A stretch of DNA of 64,000 nt from Dyadobacter fermentans (GTDB taxonomy: Bacteria; Bacteroidota; Bacteroidia; Cytophagales; Spirosomataceae), in assembly GCF_019924045.1 (NCBI RefSeq), contig NZ_JAHXBN010000001.1:372001-436000 (forward strand). Reading direction: 5' to 3'. The position numbers and the translations under genes were made by a program. A model generated the notes under the pieces. That model made no database searches. It saw only the letters and a list, made by a program, of their open reading frames with translations, and was not told the DNA's origin. This document shows, one piece after another, positions 8,809-17,782 of the stretch. Every line of letters begins with the position of its first letter. Position 1 is the stretch's first letter.

Positions 8809-9975
8809 TTAATTCCTCAATATCTCCTTGGAAATCACTATTTTCTGGATTTCACTTGTGCCCTCGCCGATGGTACAGAGCTTGCTGTCGCGGTAGAATT
8901 TCTCGGCGGGGTAATCCTTCACAAAGCCGTAGCCTCCGAAGATTTGCACGGCCTCGTTAGCCACGCGTACAGCGGTTTCGGACGAGTGGTATTTAGCCAC
9001 GGAGCTCGCCAGCGTCACTTTTTCGCCGGCGTCTTTCAATGCGGCGGCGTGGAAAGTGAGCAGTGAGGAGGCCTGGACGTCGGTGTACATGTCGGCCAGT
9101 TTGAATGCGATGGCCTGGAAGTCGCAGATCGCTTTGCCGAATTGCTTGCGTTCTTTGGAATAGGCCAATGCGACCTCGTACGCGCCCCAAGCGGTGCCTA
9201 CGCCCAATGCGGCAATCGAAATGCGGCCGCCGTCGAGGACTTTCAATGATTGTATAAACCCGTCGCCGATTTCGCCGAGCCGCTGGCTGTCGGGAATGCG
9301 GCAATCCTGGAACAGCAGTTCCACGGTTTCTGAGGCGCGCATACCGAGCTTGTCTTCTTTGCGGCCCGCGCTGAAACCCGGTGTACTGGTGTCGAGTACG
9401 AATGCGGTGGCACCATGCTTGTCGCCCGGTTCACCGGTACGGGTCATTACGACGAGCACATCGGCGCTTTTGCCGTTAGTAATGAAGTTTTTGGAGCCGT
9501 TGATCACCCAGTCATCTCCATCGCGCACGGCCACCGTGCGCATATTGCCTGCGTCGGAGCCGGTGTTGGGCTCGGTAAGGCCCCACGCGCCGACGAGCGA
9601 GCCTGTGGCGAGGCCGGGGAGGTATTTTTGCTGCTGTTCGTCGTTGCCGAACATGTAAATATGATTGGTACAAAGCGAATTGTGCGCCGCCATCGACAAT
9701 GCTACCGACGGGTCCACTTTCGCCAGTTCGATGATCGCCGTCACATACTCGCGATAGCCGAGGCCGGCACCGCCGAGGCTTTCGGGAATGAGCATGCCCA
9801 TGAGGCCAAGCTCGCCCATTTGTTTGAAAAGCTCTTTCGGAAAATGCTGCTGGTCATCCCAGGTGCGGATGTTCGGCCTGATGTGCAGCGCGGCAAAATC
9901 CCTGACGGTTTGTTTGATAAGGTTACAAATTTCGTCGGAGGGGTTCGTAGTCAGGTCTTTTTCTCGTGTGTCCAT
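8809..9975 (-). CDS. Acyl-CoA dehydrogenase
   Basis: This 388-residue flavoprotein of the acyl-CoA dehydrogenase family catalyses FAD-dependent alpha,beta-desaturation of acyl-CoA in fatty acid or branched-chain amino acid breakdown. The family signature GAWGLTEPNTGSDAG sits near residue 135. The C-terminal FGGYGFVKDYPAEKFYRD leads into IGEGTSEIQK, which contains the catalytic Glu in the position used by short and medium-chain enzymes. The gene stands alone, divergent from the nucleotide-sugar genes. Chain-length preference cannot be read from the sequence; short-chain (butyryl-type) or branched-chain are the likeliest. Confidence 0.93.
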   Translation of the reverse strand: MDTREKDLTTNPSDEICNLIKQTVRDFAALHIRPNIRTWDDQQHFPKELFKQMGELGLMGMLIPESLGGAGLGYREYVTAIIELAKVDPSVALSMAAHNSLCTNHIYMFGNDEQQQKYLPGLATGSLVGAWGLTEPNTGSDAGNMRTVAVRDGDDWVINGSKNFITNGKSADVLVVMTRTGEPGDKHGATAFVLDTSTPGFSAGRKEDKLGMRASETVELLFQDCRIPDSQRLGEIGDGFIQSLKVLDGGRISIAALGVGTAWGAYEVALAYSKERKQFGKAICDFQAIAFKLADMYTDVQASSLLTFHAAALKDAGEKVTLASSVAKYHSSETAVRVANEAVQIFGGYGFVKDYPAEKFYRDSKLCTIGEGTSEIQKIVISKEILRN

Positions 9976-10089
9976 AGGTGTTGATGATTATATTTGTGTG
10001 ATTACCCAATGATAGTGAGAATGCGACAAAATCGCTAGCCAGTAACGAACAAATACAAATCGCGAAGGTGAACATTCGCTTAAAAAAAT

Positions 10090-10097
10090 TACTTTTG
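10090..10097 (+). promoter_or_regulatory. -7 promoter element TACTTTTG upstream of the UDP-sugar genes
   Basis: This is an exact TAnnTTTG match, 90 bases before the UDP-glucose dehydrogenase start. I see no convincing -33 element at the expected distance. Confidence 0.45.
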
Positions 10098-10187
10098 CAA
10101 CCGTCCTTACGCACTGGACTTAGTTAAGTACAATTCCCGGATTTTATTAAACAAGTGCCAAAACAGCTATATAATAATTAACCGTTT

Positions 10188-11504
10188 ATGAAAATTGCAG
10201 TAGTAGGAACAGGATATGTTGGTTTGGTGACAGGTACCTGCTTTGCCGAGACCGGCAACCAGGTGACTTGCGTCGACATCGACGTCAGAAAGGTGGAACG
10301 CCTTCAAAAAGGAGAAATACCCATTTACGAGCCTGGTCTCGACGTTCTTTTCGACCGCAATGTGGCGGAAGGACGCTTGTTGTTTACGACCAACCTGGCC
10401 GAAGGTATCAAGGATGCGCAGGTGATATTCCTCGCATTACCAACGCCTCCGGGTGAAGATGGCTCCGCCGACTTGAAATATATTCTCAAAGTTGCCGACG
10501 ATCTCGGACCGATCCTGGATCAGTACGCGGTGATCATCGACAAGAGCACGGTACCTGTCGGAACGGCTGAGAAAGTACGTGCGGCAATCGCTAAAAATGC
10601 GAAAGTAGAATTTGACGTGGTATCGAATCCCGAGTTCCTCCGTGAGGGGGTTGCCGTGGAAGATTTCATGAAACCCGACCGGGTAGTGGTGGGTACAACC
10701 TCGGAAAAAGCCAAAAAGGTAATGGAGAAGTTGTATGCTCCGCTGGTGCGCCAGGGCAACCCGGTGATCTTTATGGATGAGCGCTCGGCCGAAATGACCA
10801 AATACGCAGCGAACTCATTCCTGGCCATGAAGATCACGTTCATGAATGAAATCGCGAACCTTTGCGAGAAAGTAGGTGCCAATGTGGACGATATTCGTCG
10901 TGGTATCGGAACCGACAGCCGTATCGGCAAGCGTTTCCTTTTCGCGGGTATCGGATATGGCGGTAGCTGTTTCCCGAAAGACGTTCAGGCGCTGGCCAAA
11001 ACTTCGAAGGACTACGATTACGATTTCCGTATCCTGAAATCGGTGATGGACGTGAATTACGACCAGAAGAAGAAATTGCTCCCAATGGTGGAAAGCTTCT
11101 TCGCCGGTGACTTAAAAGGTAAGACGATCGCCGTTTGGGGATTGGCATTCAAACCTTATACCGACGATATCCGCGAAGCTCCCGCATTGGAAAACATAGA
11201 AGCATTGCTCGACGCTGGCGCGAAAGTGGTAGCTTACGATCCGGAAGCGATGACGAACGTAAAGGGCATTTTGGGGGACAAAATCACTTTCACCCATACG
11301 CCTTACGCAGCGCTCGACGATGCGGACGCGTTGATGATCTTTACCGAATGGCCTCAGTTCCGCACGCCGGAATTTGAAAAAATGGGTAAACTGCTGAAAA
11401 ACAAAGTGGTTTTCGACGGCAGAAACCTGTACGAACTCGATCAGATGCGCGAGATGGGTTATACCTATTACAGCATCGGTCGTGAGAAGGTGGTGCCGGC
11501 CTGA
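10188..11504 (+). CDS. ugd: UDP-glucose 6-dehydrogenase
   Basis: This 438-residue enzyme oxidises UDP-glucose to UDP-glucuronate with two NAD+. The N-terminal Rossmann motif is VVGTGYVGLVTG, and the central TVPVGTAEKV and NPEFLREG motifs are those of the UDP-glucose/GDP-mannose dehydrogenase family. The catalytic cysteine is in GYGGSCFPKDV near residue 263. The C-terminal UDP-binding domain (GLAFKPYTDDIREAP) is complete. The next gene, 36 bases downstream, uses the product, so the pair forms a UDP-xylose pathway for surface polysaccharide or glycan synthesis. Confidence 0.96.
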   Translation: MKIAVVGTGYVGLVTGTCFAETGNQVTCVDIDVRKVERLQKGEIPIYEPGLDVLFDRNVAEGRLLFTTNLAEGIKDAQVIFLALPTPPGEDGSADLKYILKVADDLGPILDQYAVIIDKSTVPVGTAEKVRAAIAKNAKVEFDVVSNPEFLREGVAVEDFMKPDRVVVGTTSEKAKKVMEKLYAPLVRQGNPVIFMDERSAEMTKYAANSFLAMKITFMNEIANLCEKVGANVDDIRRGIGTDSRIGKRFLFAGIGYGGSCFPKDVQALAKTSKDYDYDFRILKSVMDVNYDQKKKLLPMVESFFAGDLKGKTIAVWGLAFKPYTDDIREAPALENIEALLDAGAKVVAYDPEAMTNVKGILGDKITFTHTPYAALDDADALMIFTEWPQFRTPEFEKMGKLLKNKVVFDGRNLYELDQMREMGYTYYSIGREKVVPA

Positions 11505-11540
11505 TCATAAAATAGTAAATACTTTAACTTACTCATCTTA

Positions 11541-12533
11541 ATGAAACGTGTTTTAATTACGGGAGCAGCAGGTTTCCTGGGTTCGCACCTCTGCGAGCGT
11601 TTTTTAAAGGAGGGAATGTATGTGATCGGGATGGACAACCTGATCACCGGCGATATGCGCAATATCGAACACTTGATGCCCAACCCGAATTTTGAGTTCT
11701 ACCATCATGATGTGACCAAATATGTGCACGTACCGGGCGAGCTCGATTATATTATGCACTTCGCATCTCCCGCCAGTCCGATCGACTATCTGAAAATTCC
11801 GATCCAGACGCTCAAAGTAGGGGCAATGGGAACACATAACCTGCTGGGATTGGCCCGTGCCAAAAAATCACGTTTCATTATCGCTTCCACCTCTGAGGTA
11901 TACGGCGATCCGCTCGTACACCCGCAAACCGAAGATTACTGGGGCCACGTGAACCCGATCGGGCCGCGTGGCTGCTACGACGAGGCGAAGCGTTACCAGG
12001 AGGCGATTACGATGGCTTACCACCGCTATCACGGCCTGGAAACGCGCATTGTACGGATCTTCAACACCTACGGGCCGAGAATGCGACTCAACGACGGACG
12101 TGTATTGCCTGCATTCATGGGACAGGCGTTGCGTGGTGAGGACATTACCGTGTTCGGTGACGGTACGCAAACCCGCGCATTCTGCTATGTGGATGACCTG
12201 GTGGAAGGTATTTACCGCCTGTTGATGAGCGATTATTCGTTGCCTGTCAATATCGGTAATCCGATGGAGATCACCATCGGACAGTTTGCGGAAGAGATCA
12301 TCAAGCTGACTGGTACCGACCAGAAAGTGGTGTACAAGCCACTTCCGCAGGATGATCCGAAGCAGCGCCAGCCGGATATTTCGAAAGCGAAGGAAATCCT
12401 CGGGTGGGAGCCAAAGGTATCCCGCGAAGAAGGCCTCCGCATCACATACGATTATTTCCGCAGCCTGCCGAAGGAGCGTCTGTACGAAGAATCGAACCAC
12501 AGAGGCTTCGAAGGATTCAGCGCGAAAAAATAA
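11541..12533 (+). CDS. UDP-glucuronate decarboxylase (UDP-xylose synthase), extended SDR
   Basis: This 330-residue extended short-chain dehydrogenase has the NAD motif [11 protein letters not shown] at the N-terminus. Its active site is STSEVYGDP plus [13 protein letters not shown] (Tyr-x-x-x-Lys). The [20 protein letters not shown] segment and the motif around RGCYDEAKR are characteristic of UXS enzymes rather than of dTDP-glucose dehydratases. It converts UDP-glucuronate to UDP-xylose and lies directly downstream of ugd. No glycosyltransferase cluster accompanies the pair, so the acceptor glycan is unknown. Confidence 0.92.
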   Translation: MKRVLITGAAGFLGSHLCERFLKEGMYVIGMDNLITGDMRNIEHLMPNPNFEFYHHDVTKYVHVPGELDYIMHFASPASPIDYLKIPIQTLKVGAMGTHNLLGLARAKKSRFIIASTSEVYGDPLVHPQTEDYWGHVNPIGPRGCYDEAKRYQEAITMAYHRYHGLETRIVRIFNTYGPRMRLNDGRVLPAFMGQALRGEDITVFGDGTQTRAFCYVDDLVEGIYRLLMSDYSLPVNIGNPMEITIGQFAEEIIKLTGTDQKVVYKPLPQDDPKQRQPDISKAKEILGWEPKVSREEGLRITYDYFRSLPKERLYEESNHRGFEGFSAKK

Positions 12534-12542
12534 TTTTTGTTC

Positions 12543-12598
12543 CCCCGGGCTGAAGTCCGGGGCTATATGATCCCATTGCTCCGGACTTCAGCCCGGGG
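12543..12598. repeat. REP-like palindrome
   Basis: Two perfectly complementary 18-base arms (CCCCGGGCTGAAGTCCGG at 12543-12560 and its reverse complement at 12581-12598) flank a 20-base spacer. The GC-rich core with GGGCTGAAG/CTTCAGCCC resembles dispersed palindromic elements of many bacterial genomes. There is no T-run next to it, so it is not itself a standard terminator. I found no second copy in this window. Confidence 0.7.
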
Positions 12599-12650
12599 AC
12601 CTTAACCAAACAAAAAACCCGCCGAAAGCGGGTTTTTGTTTGGTTAAGGT
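12599..12650. terminator. Long bidirectional terminator between UDP-xylose synthase and frr
   Basis: ACCTTAACCAAAC plus A-run plus CCCGC on the left pairs with GCGGG plus T-run plus GTTTGGTTAAGGT on the right. The loop is CGAAA, and the single flaw is one extra A in the left arm. It serves the convergent genes on both sides. Confidence 0.85.
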
Positions 12651-12662
12651 AGGGAATCAGTC

Positions 12663-13223
12663 TTATACTTCCATGATCTCCTTTTCCTTCACGGAGAATA
12701 TCTGTTCGATTTTGGCTACAAAGCTGTCGGTCAGTTTCTGAACGCGTTCTTCGCTGGATTTTACCAAATCCTCGGAAACACCTTCCTTGGTCAGTTTACG
12801 CAGTGAGTTATTCGCGTCCTGACGAATGTTACGGACGTTAATCTTAGCAGTTTCAATTTCGTTTTTAGCGCGTTTTACGAGCTCGCGGCGGCGCTCTTCA
12901 TTCAATGGGGGAACAGAAATCCGGATCAGCTCACCGTCGTTCGAGGGGGAGAAGCCCAGGTTACTATTGCGGATCGCCTTTTCGATGTCGTTAATGATCT
13001 TCTTTTCGAAAGGTTTGATAGCCAGTGTCCGTGCGTCGGGCGTATTGATTGTCGCCACGTTCTGGATCGGTGTCATTGAACCATAGTATTCGATCTGAAG
13101 ACCTTCCAGCATCTGGGGAGATGCTTTGCCGGCGCGGATTTTACCTAATTCAATAATAAGGTGTTTGATTGCGCCGTCCATGGTATCCTTGGCGTCGTCC
13201 AGATATAATTCTATTTCTTCCAT
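12663..13223 (-). CDS. frr: Ribosome recycling factor
   Basis: This 186-residue protein is full length for RRF. It splits post-termination ribosomes together with EF-G. Typical stretches are LGKIRAGKASPQML near the N-terminus, ATINTPDARTLAIKPFEK in the middle and the PPLNEERRRELVK helix. The end, EKEIMEV, is usual for Bacteroidota RRF. It lies 23 bases after pyrH on the same strand, the pyrH-frr order conserved across bacteria. Confidence 0.98.
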   Translation of the reverse strand: MEEIELYLDDAKDTMDGAIKHLIIELGKIRAGKASPQMLEGLQIEYYGSMTPIQNVATINTPDARTLAIKPFEKKIINDIEKAIRNSNLGFSPSNDGELIRISVPPLNEERRRELVKRAKNEIETAKINVRNIRQDANNSLRKLTKEGVSEDLVKSSEERVQKLTDSFVAKIEQIFSVKEKEIMEV

Positions 13224-13246
13224 TGTTTTATAGTAAGCTGTATTTT

Positions 13247-13969
13247 CTATTGATTCGAGATCAGGGTTCCGACATTGCCACCCATTACGAGGTCGTACAG
13301 GTTACCTGGCTTGTTCATGTCGAATACGATGATCGGCAGATCGTTTTCCTTGCACAATGTGAATGCTGTGAGATCCATGATCTTGAGATTTTTGGACAGT
13401 GCTTCATCAAATGAAAGCTGGTCATACTTGGTAGCGGTCGGGTCTTTCTCCGGATCGGCTGTATAAACGCCGTCTACACGCGTACCTTTCAAAACCACTT
13501 CCGATTCCGACTCGATGGCACGAAGACCTGCGGTAGTGTCGGTTGTAAAGTAGGGATTCCCTGTTCCCGCTCCGAAGATCACCACACGGCCTTTTTCGAG
13601 GTGGCGCACTGCGCGGCGGCGGATCAATGGCTCGCAAACCTGCTCCATTTTAATAGCCGACATCAGGCGTGTGTTCATTCCGTGTTTTTCCAGTGAGCTC
13701 TGGATCGCCATGCCGTTGATCACGGTTGCGAGCATGCCCATATGATCGCCCTGCACGCGGTCGATCCCGGATTTCTCCACGGAAGCCCCGCGGAAAATGT
13801 TTCCACCACCAATTACGATTGCAACCTGCACACCTACCTCGGTAATCCTTTTGATTTCCTTGGCATAATTGTCGAGAATGTTAAAGTCGATGACCTGGGC
13901 TTTGTCGCCCCCGTTGAGTGCTTCTCCGCTGAGTTTCAGTAATAAACGTTTGTATTTTGGTTCCGGCAT
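13247..13969 (-). CDS. pyrH: UMP kinase
   Basis: This 240-residue amino acid kinase family enzyme makes UDP from UMP. The N-terminus [11 protein letters not shown], the glycine-rich [11 protein letters not shown] and [14 protein letters not shown] are diagnostic, and [15 protein letters not shown] follows. I chose the ATG at 13969. The frame stays open to 14068, but that extension would overlap the end of the biotin carrier gene and adds residues foreign to the family. It is cotranscribed with frr. Confidence 0.98.
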   Translation of the reverse strand: MPEPKYKRLLLKLSGEALNGGDKAQVIDFNILDNYAKEIKRITEVGVQVAIVIGGGNIFRGASVEKSGIDRVQGDHMGMLATVINGMAIQSSLEKHGMNTRLMSAIKMEQVCEPLIRRRAVRHLEKGRVVIFGAGTGNPYFTTDTTAGLRAIESESEVVLKGTRVDGVYTADPEKDPTATKYDQLSFDEALSKNLKIMDLTAFTLCKENDLPIIVFDMNKPGNLYDLVMGGNVGTLISNQ

Positions 13970-14030
13970 GGTTGTGAGTGGTGTTTTGATCTGTAAAAAT
14001 AAGCGGACGAAGTTCAGAATCACAAGTAAT

Positions 14031-14558
14031 TTAGTGAAACTCCAATAATACCTGGTTTTTTTCCACAATCTGTCCGGGCGTCACTTTCAGCGTTTTAATG
14101 ACCCCGCTACCAGACGATTTGATCACATTTTCCATTTTCATGGCTACCAGCACGAGCAGGTTGTCACCTTTGGCGATGCTATCACCTTCGGCCACCGCGA
14201 TCGACTGGATCAGCCCAGGCATAGGGGCTTTTACATTGTTGATCTTTTGAGCGGAACCATTCTGCATGCCCATTTTTTCGAGCAGAAGATCGAGGTCATC
14301 CTTTGCCGCGGTGTGATAATGCTGGCCGTTGATGAGCAAATGCGTCGTTTTCTCAGCCGGGTTACGGTCGAGTACCTCGATATTGTAGGATTTGTTGTTC
14401 CAGATTACGTGAAAGCGGTTGTTGCCAAGCGCCGCAATGTCGCCGTCGAATGCACTACCATTGATAAACCAGCCTTCTTTCCGCTGGTCTATTTCAAATG
14501 CATGGTTGCTTTCAGGCTGTTCGGCCTGCGGTTTGTTGCCCACATTTACTTTCAGCAT
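14031..14558 (-). CDS. Biotin carrier (biotinyl-lipoyl) subunit of an acyl-CoA carboxylase
   Basis: This 175-residue protein has a C-terminal biotinyl domain (about 108-175) with the biotin-accepting lysine in [11 protein letters not shown]. The sequence [16 protein letters not shown] is typical of carriers of propionyl- or methylcrotonyl-CoA carboxylase. The N-terminal half ([13 protein letters not shown] and neighbours) resembles the linker of these carriers, not AccB of acetyl-CoA carboxylase. Its start overlaps the end of the Dus gene by 7 bases, so translation is probably coupled. The matching carboxyltransferase may be the gene at 36688-38247. No biotin carboxylase is in the window. Confidence 0.88.
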   Translation of the reverse strand: MLKVNVGNKPQAEQPESNHAFEIDQRKEGWFINGSAFDGDIAALGNNRFHVIWNNKSYNIEVLDRNPAEKTTHLLINGQHYHTAAKDDLDLLLEKMGMQNGSAQKINNVKAPMPGLIQSIAVAEGDSIAKGDNLLVLVAMKMENVIKSSGSGVIKTLKVTPGQIVEKNQVLLEFH

Positions 14559-15541
14559 ACCATTTCGCTGTAATCGTTGGAGATTTCTTTGAGGATGCTG
14601 TCGAGTTCGTCGAAAGTAGGCGCTTCCACGAGGCGCATTCTGTAAGGTTTGAAGTGTTCCAGCCCTTTGAAATAATTGGTATAATGCCTTCTCATTTCAA
14701 AAACACCTGCCACCGGGCCTTTCCAGCGGATAGAGAATTCGAGGTGCCTGCGGCAAACGTCCACGCGTTGCTCCATCGTAGGCGGCGGTAGTTTTTCGCC
14801 GGTTTTGAGGTAATGCTTGATCTCGTTGAAGATCCAGGGGTTACCAATCGTCGCACGGCCGATCATGATGCCGTCCACACCATAGGTATTTTTGTATTCC
14901 AAAGCCTTCTCGGGCGTATCGATGTCGCCATTCCCGAAAATAGGGATGGTAATGCGCGGGTTTTCCTTCACTTTGGCGATGAGCGACCAGTCGGCGGAGC
15001 CTTTGTACATCTGTACGCGCGTACGCCCGTGAATGGACAGCGCCTTGATGCCAATATCCTGCAAACGCTCCGCCACTTCCTGAATGTTCTTGGTATTATC
15101 ATCCCAGCCCAAGCGGGTCTTCACAGTCACCGGCAAATGCGTCGATTTAATCACCGACTCCGTCATCTTGACCATTTTGGGAATGTCCTGCAACAATGCA
15201 GCGCCCGCACCCCGGCACGCGACATTCTTCACCGGGCATCCGTAGTTGATATCGATCAGGTCGGGGTTCACGCGTGAGGCGATCTCTGCGCACGAGCCCA
15301 TTGTTTCCACATCGCTCCCGAAAAGCTGGATACCCACGGGTCTTTCGTACTCAAAAATATCCAGTTTCTGAACGCTTTTAGCTGCATCACGAATGAGCCC
15401 TTCCGACGACACGAATTCGGTGTACATCAAATCGGCGCCGTTTTCCTTGCACACCGCACGGAACGGCGGGTCGCTCACGTCCTCCATCGGAGCGAGCAGC
15501 AACGGAAAATCACTCAGTTCTATATTTCCAATCTTAACCAT
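14552..15541 (-). CDS. dusB: tRNA-dihydrouridine synthase, DusB-like
   Basis: This 329-residue FMN-dependent TIM-barrel enzyme reduces uridines in tRNA. LLLAPMEDVSDPPFR near the N-terminus, INYGCPVKNV with the catalytic Cys near residue 102, VTVKTRLGW, SIHGRTRVQMYKG and GIMIGRATIGNPWIF mark the Dus family, and the sequence is closest to DusB in style. The gene is divergent from the CPBP protease gene and overlaps the downstream biotin carrier gene by 7 bases. The target position in tRNA is inferred from family only. Confidence 0.95.
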   Translation of the reverse strand: MVKIGNIELSDFPLLLAPMEDVSDPPFRAVCKENGADLMYTEFVSSEGLIRDAAKSVQKLDIFEYERPVGIQLFGSDVETMGSCAEIASRVNPDLIDINYGCPVKNVACRGAGAALLQDIPKMVKMTESVIKSTHLPVTVKTRLGWDDNTKNIQEVAERLQDIGIKALSIHGRTRVQMYKGSADWSLIAKVKENPRITIPIFGNGDIDTPEKALEYKNTYGVDGIMIGRATIGNPWIFNEIKHYLKTGEKLPPPTMEQRVDVCRRHLEFSIRWKGPVAGVFEMRRHYTNYFKGLEHFKPYRMRLVEAPTFDELDSILKEISNDYSEMVC

Positions 15542-15580
15542 AATCCTTCAATACCACTTCGCAGTAATATGATAATAAAC

Positions 15581-15592
15581 TGTAAATTTACA
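15581..15592. promoter_or_regulatory. Perfect palindrome TGTAAATTTACA in a divergent promoter region
   Basis: This 12-base perfect palindrome lies between the divergent dusB-like and CPBP genes, 6 bases before the ATG at 15599. It also contains TAAATTTA, one base off the -7 consensus on both strands. It could be an operator or overlapping -7 boxes; I cannot tell which. Confidence 0.35.
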
Positions 15593-15598
15593 CCAATT

Positions 15599-16564
15599 AT
15601 GCAAAATAGTAACCCGAATCTGGTTGTTTCGCGCGTACCCGGCACCTGGGGCAGTTTATTGGTACTGGTCGGCTTCATGCTTATCGGCATGGCCGTAGGC
15701 AATGTACTGGCTGTAATGGTGCTCGCGGTTTACCTCGGTGCGGACACTGAAAGCGTTACGGCCCTGCTCACTCAGCTATTCGCCGAACCCGAAAAAATAC
15801 CAAACGGATGGAATGCGCTGATGATCATGCAGGGTACGGTTCACTTCTTTTCCTATTTGCTTCCCACGCTCATTTACTGGTTTTATATCGAACGCCGTAC
15901 AATAAGCGACCTGAGCACTGAGCGCAAACCGGTATGGTATATTTGGGTGCTGGCGTTTTTGCTGGTACTGGCATTTATCCCGGCAAACAGCAAGTTTATC
16001 GAATGGAACCAGGCGATGGATCTGCCGGATGCATTGTCAGGGCTCGAAAAATGGATGCGTGACAAGGAGGACCAGCTTTCGGTGATGACGGAATTTCTTA
16101 CGAGTTATACCAGTTTTGGTCAGTTGCTGATCGCATTGTTTGTTGTAACCGTGCTTCCCGCGCTGGGAGAGGAAATCCTTTTCAGAGGGGTGATCCAGAC
16201 GAAACTTTCGCAGGAATTACGCAATGTTCATGTCGCGATCTGGGTGTCGGCGGCTATTTTCAGTGCTATTCACTTTCAATTTTATGGCTTTCTGCCGCGT
16301 ATGATGCTTGGTGCATTGTTCGGCTATCTGTATTATTGGACCGGCAATTTGTGGGTCGCGATCCTGGCGCATTTCGTTAACAACGGTTTTGTGCTGGTAA
16401 TGATGTACTTACACAATGTGGGTTTGGTAGAAATCAATATCGAAGAGGCAAAATCGATGCCGTTAATGCTCATTACGGCGTCGGTGGCGGTATCTGCAGG
16501 TATTCTGGGAGTGATCAGAAAGAACGGTCGGGAGGCGGGAACGAGCGCTTCGCGCAAGATTTAA
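15599..16564 (+). CDS. CPBP family intramembrane metalloprotease
   Basis: This multi-pass membrane protein (321 residues from the ATG at 15599) belongs to the CAAX protease/bacteriocin-processing (ABI) family. The catalytic signature is present in order: EEILFRGVIQ (EExxxR), FSAIHFQF (FxxxH) and ILAHFVNN (HxxxN). About eight hydrophobic segments surround it. An alternative ATG at 15569 would add ten residues and place the palindrome inside the gene. DUF2007 and cdsA follow closely, making a probable three-gene transcript. The substrate is not known. Confidence 0.92.
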   Translation: MQNSNPNLVVSRVPGTWGSLLVLVGFMLIGMAVGNVLAVMVLAVYLGADTESVTALLTQLFAEPEKIPNGWNALMIMQGTVHFFSYLLPTLIYWFYIERRTISDLSTERKPVWYIWVLAFLLVLAFIPANSKFIEWNQAMDLPDALSGLEKWMRDKEDQLSVMTEFLTSYTSFGQLLIALFVVTVLPALGEEILFRGVIQTKLSQELRNVHVAIWVSAAIFSAIHFQFYGFLPRMMLGALFGYLYYWTGNLWVAILAHFVNNGFVLVMMYLHNVGLVEINIEEAKSMPLMLITASVAVSAGILGVIRKNGREAGTSASRKI

Positions 16565-16588
16565 GATAATTTAACATTTTGAAAAATA

Positions 16589-16810
16589 ATGGAGGAAAAC
16601 TGGGCTAAGGCCTACCAGAGCGGACAGGCAATCCGGGCCGAAATTGCCCGGGAGATTTTGGATCAGAACGGAATCGGGGCGGTGATTGTGAACAAGCAGG
16701 ATAGCAACTACCCGATTTTTGGAAACTTTGAAGTGCATGTGCCCGCGGCCGACCTGATAACGGCCCAAACAATACTAACGAATGAAGAAGCGCTTAAACA
16801 ACCTGAGTAA
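16589..16810 (+). CDS. DUF2007-type small protein
   Basis: This 73-residue cytosolic protein has a ferredoxin-like pattern typical of DUF2007 (putative signal-transducing proteins): YQSGQAIRAEIAREILDQNG, then GAVIVNKQDSNYPIFGNFEVHVP and a final helix. It begins 24 bases after the CPBP gene, and its last 29 bases overlap the start of cdsA. This argues for coupled translation. No function is established for the family. Confidence 0.85.
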   Translation: MEENWAKAYQSGQAIRAEIAREILDQNGIGAVIVNKQDSNYPIFGNFEVHVPAADLITAQTILTNEEALKQPE

Positions 16811-17615
16811 TTTACAGCAAAGGACCATCACCGGGTTGGCGGGCGTATTTGTTATTATTAGTTGCATAGTTTACAGTGAATGGTCGTTTTTGCTGCTTTT
16901 TTGTGCTATCAGCTCCCTCACACAGCTCGAATTCTACAAACTGCTCGGGCTCGACGGTAACCAGCCACTTACATATTATGGCACGTTCTGTGGCACAGTC
17001 ATGATGCTTCTTGCGTATTTGATTGAGCAGGACATTGTAGAATTTGAAAACTATTTCATTATCAGCCCGCTGCTGTCGATGATCTTTTTTATCAAACTCT
17101 ATAAAAAGAACGACCTGAAACCCTTTACGAACATCGGGTTTACGTTCCTGGGTATTATTTACGTGGCATTGCCGTTCGCACTGATCATCGTGATGGCGCT
17201 GCGCGGAGGAACGTACAACTACGAGATCGTGCTCGGTAGCCTGCTGCTCTTGTGGGCGTCGGATATCGGGGGGTATTTTGCGGGTACCAAGTTTGGGAAA
17301 AGGAAGCTGTTCGAACGCATTTCTCCTAAAAAATCCTGGGAAGGATCCATGGGCAGTGCCGTCTTTGCGGGTATCATCGCGTTTGCGCTGGGGCATTATT
17401 TCCGTACCTTCGAACCCTGGAAGTGGTATTGCATCGGCGCGATCATCGTGGTGGTGGGTACTTACGGCGACCTGGTGGAATCGTTGTTCAAACGGAGCAT
17501 TGCCATCAAGGACTCGGGGAGCAGTATTCCGGGGCACGGCGGCTTCCTCGACCGTTTCGACGGCCTTTTACTGTCGGCACCATTTATTGTTACATTTTTG
17601 AAGTTATTTTCCTGA
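16782..17615 (+). CDS. cdsA: Phosphatidate cytidylyltransferase
   Basis: This 277-residue integral membrane enzyme with about eight helices makes CDP-diacylglycerol from phosphatidate and CTP, the branch point of phospholipid synthesis. The C-terminal CDS signature runs from KRSIAIKDSGSSIPGHGG into FLDRFDGLL. Upstream pieces are LLLWASDIGGYFAGTKFGK and SPKKSWEGSMGS. It overlaps the DUF2007 gene by 29 bases in another frame. Confidence 0.97.
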   Translation: MKKRLNNLSNLQQRTITGLAGVFVIISCIVYSEWSFLLLFCAISSLTQLEFYKLLGLDGNQPLTYYGTFCGTVMMLLAYLIEQDIVEFENYFIISPLLSMIFFIKLYKKNDLKPFTNIGFTFLGIIYVALPFALIIVMALRGGTYNYEIVLGSLLLLWASDIGGYFAGTKFGKRKLFERISPKKSWEGSMGSAVFAGIIAFALGHYFRTFEPWKWYCIGAIIVVVGTYGDLVESLFKRSIAIKDSGSSIPGHGGFLDRFDGLLLSAPFIVTFLKLFS

Positions 17616-17782
17616 GCGAAATCGCTTTGTATCATTCATAGGGCAATGCCCGGTTACTCAGGTCGTTTGTAAAATAAGGAACGGAATTTTTACAGGCATT
17701 CGGCAAACACTATTTGAAGGGAAATTTATCATCGTGCTAATCAAAGTTTCCGGGTGTTTTCCCGGGGCGTAATCTGGAAGGA

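Noticed and set aside
9923..10114. 63-residue minus-strand ORF upstream of the acyl-CoA dehydrogenase
   Set aside because: It overlaps the dehydrogenase start and the divergent promoter region; no motif.
13970..14068. Extended N-terminus of pyrH
   Set aside because: It would overlap the biotin carrier gene and adds 33 residues absent from UMP kinases.
17750..17765. CCGGG/CCCGG hairpin upstream of the exported regulatory-domain protein as terminator of cdsA
   Set aside because: There is no T-run after it and the stem is only 5 bp.
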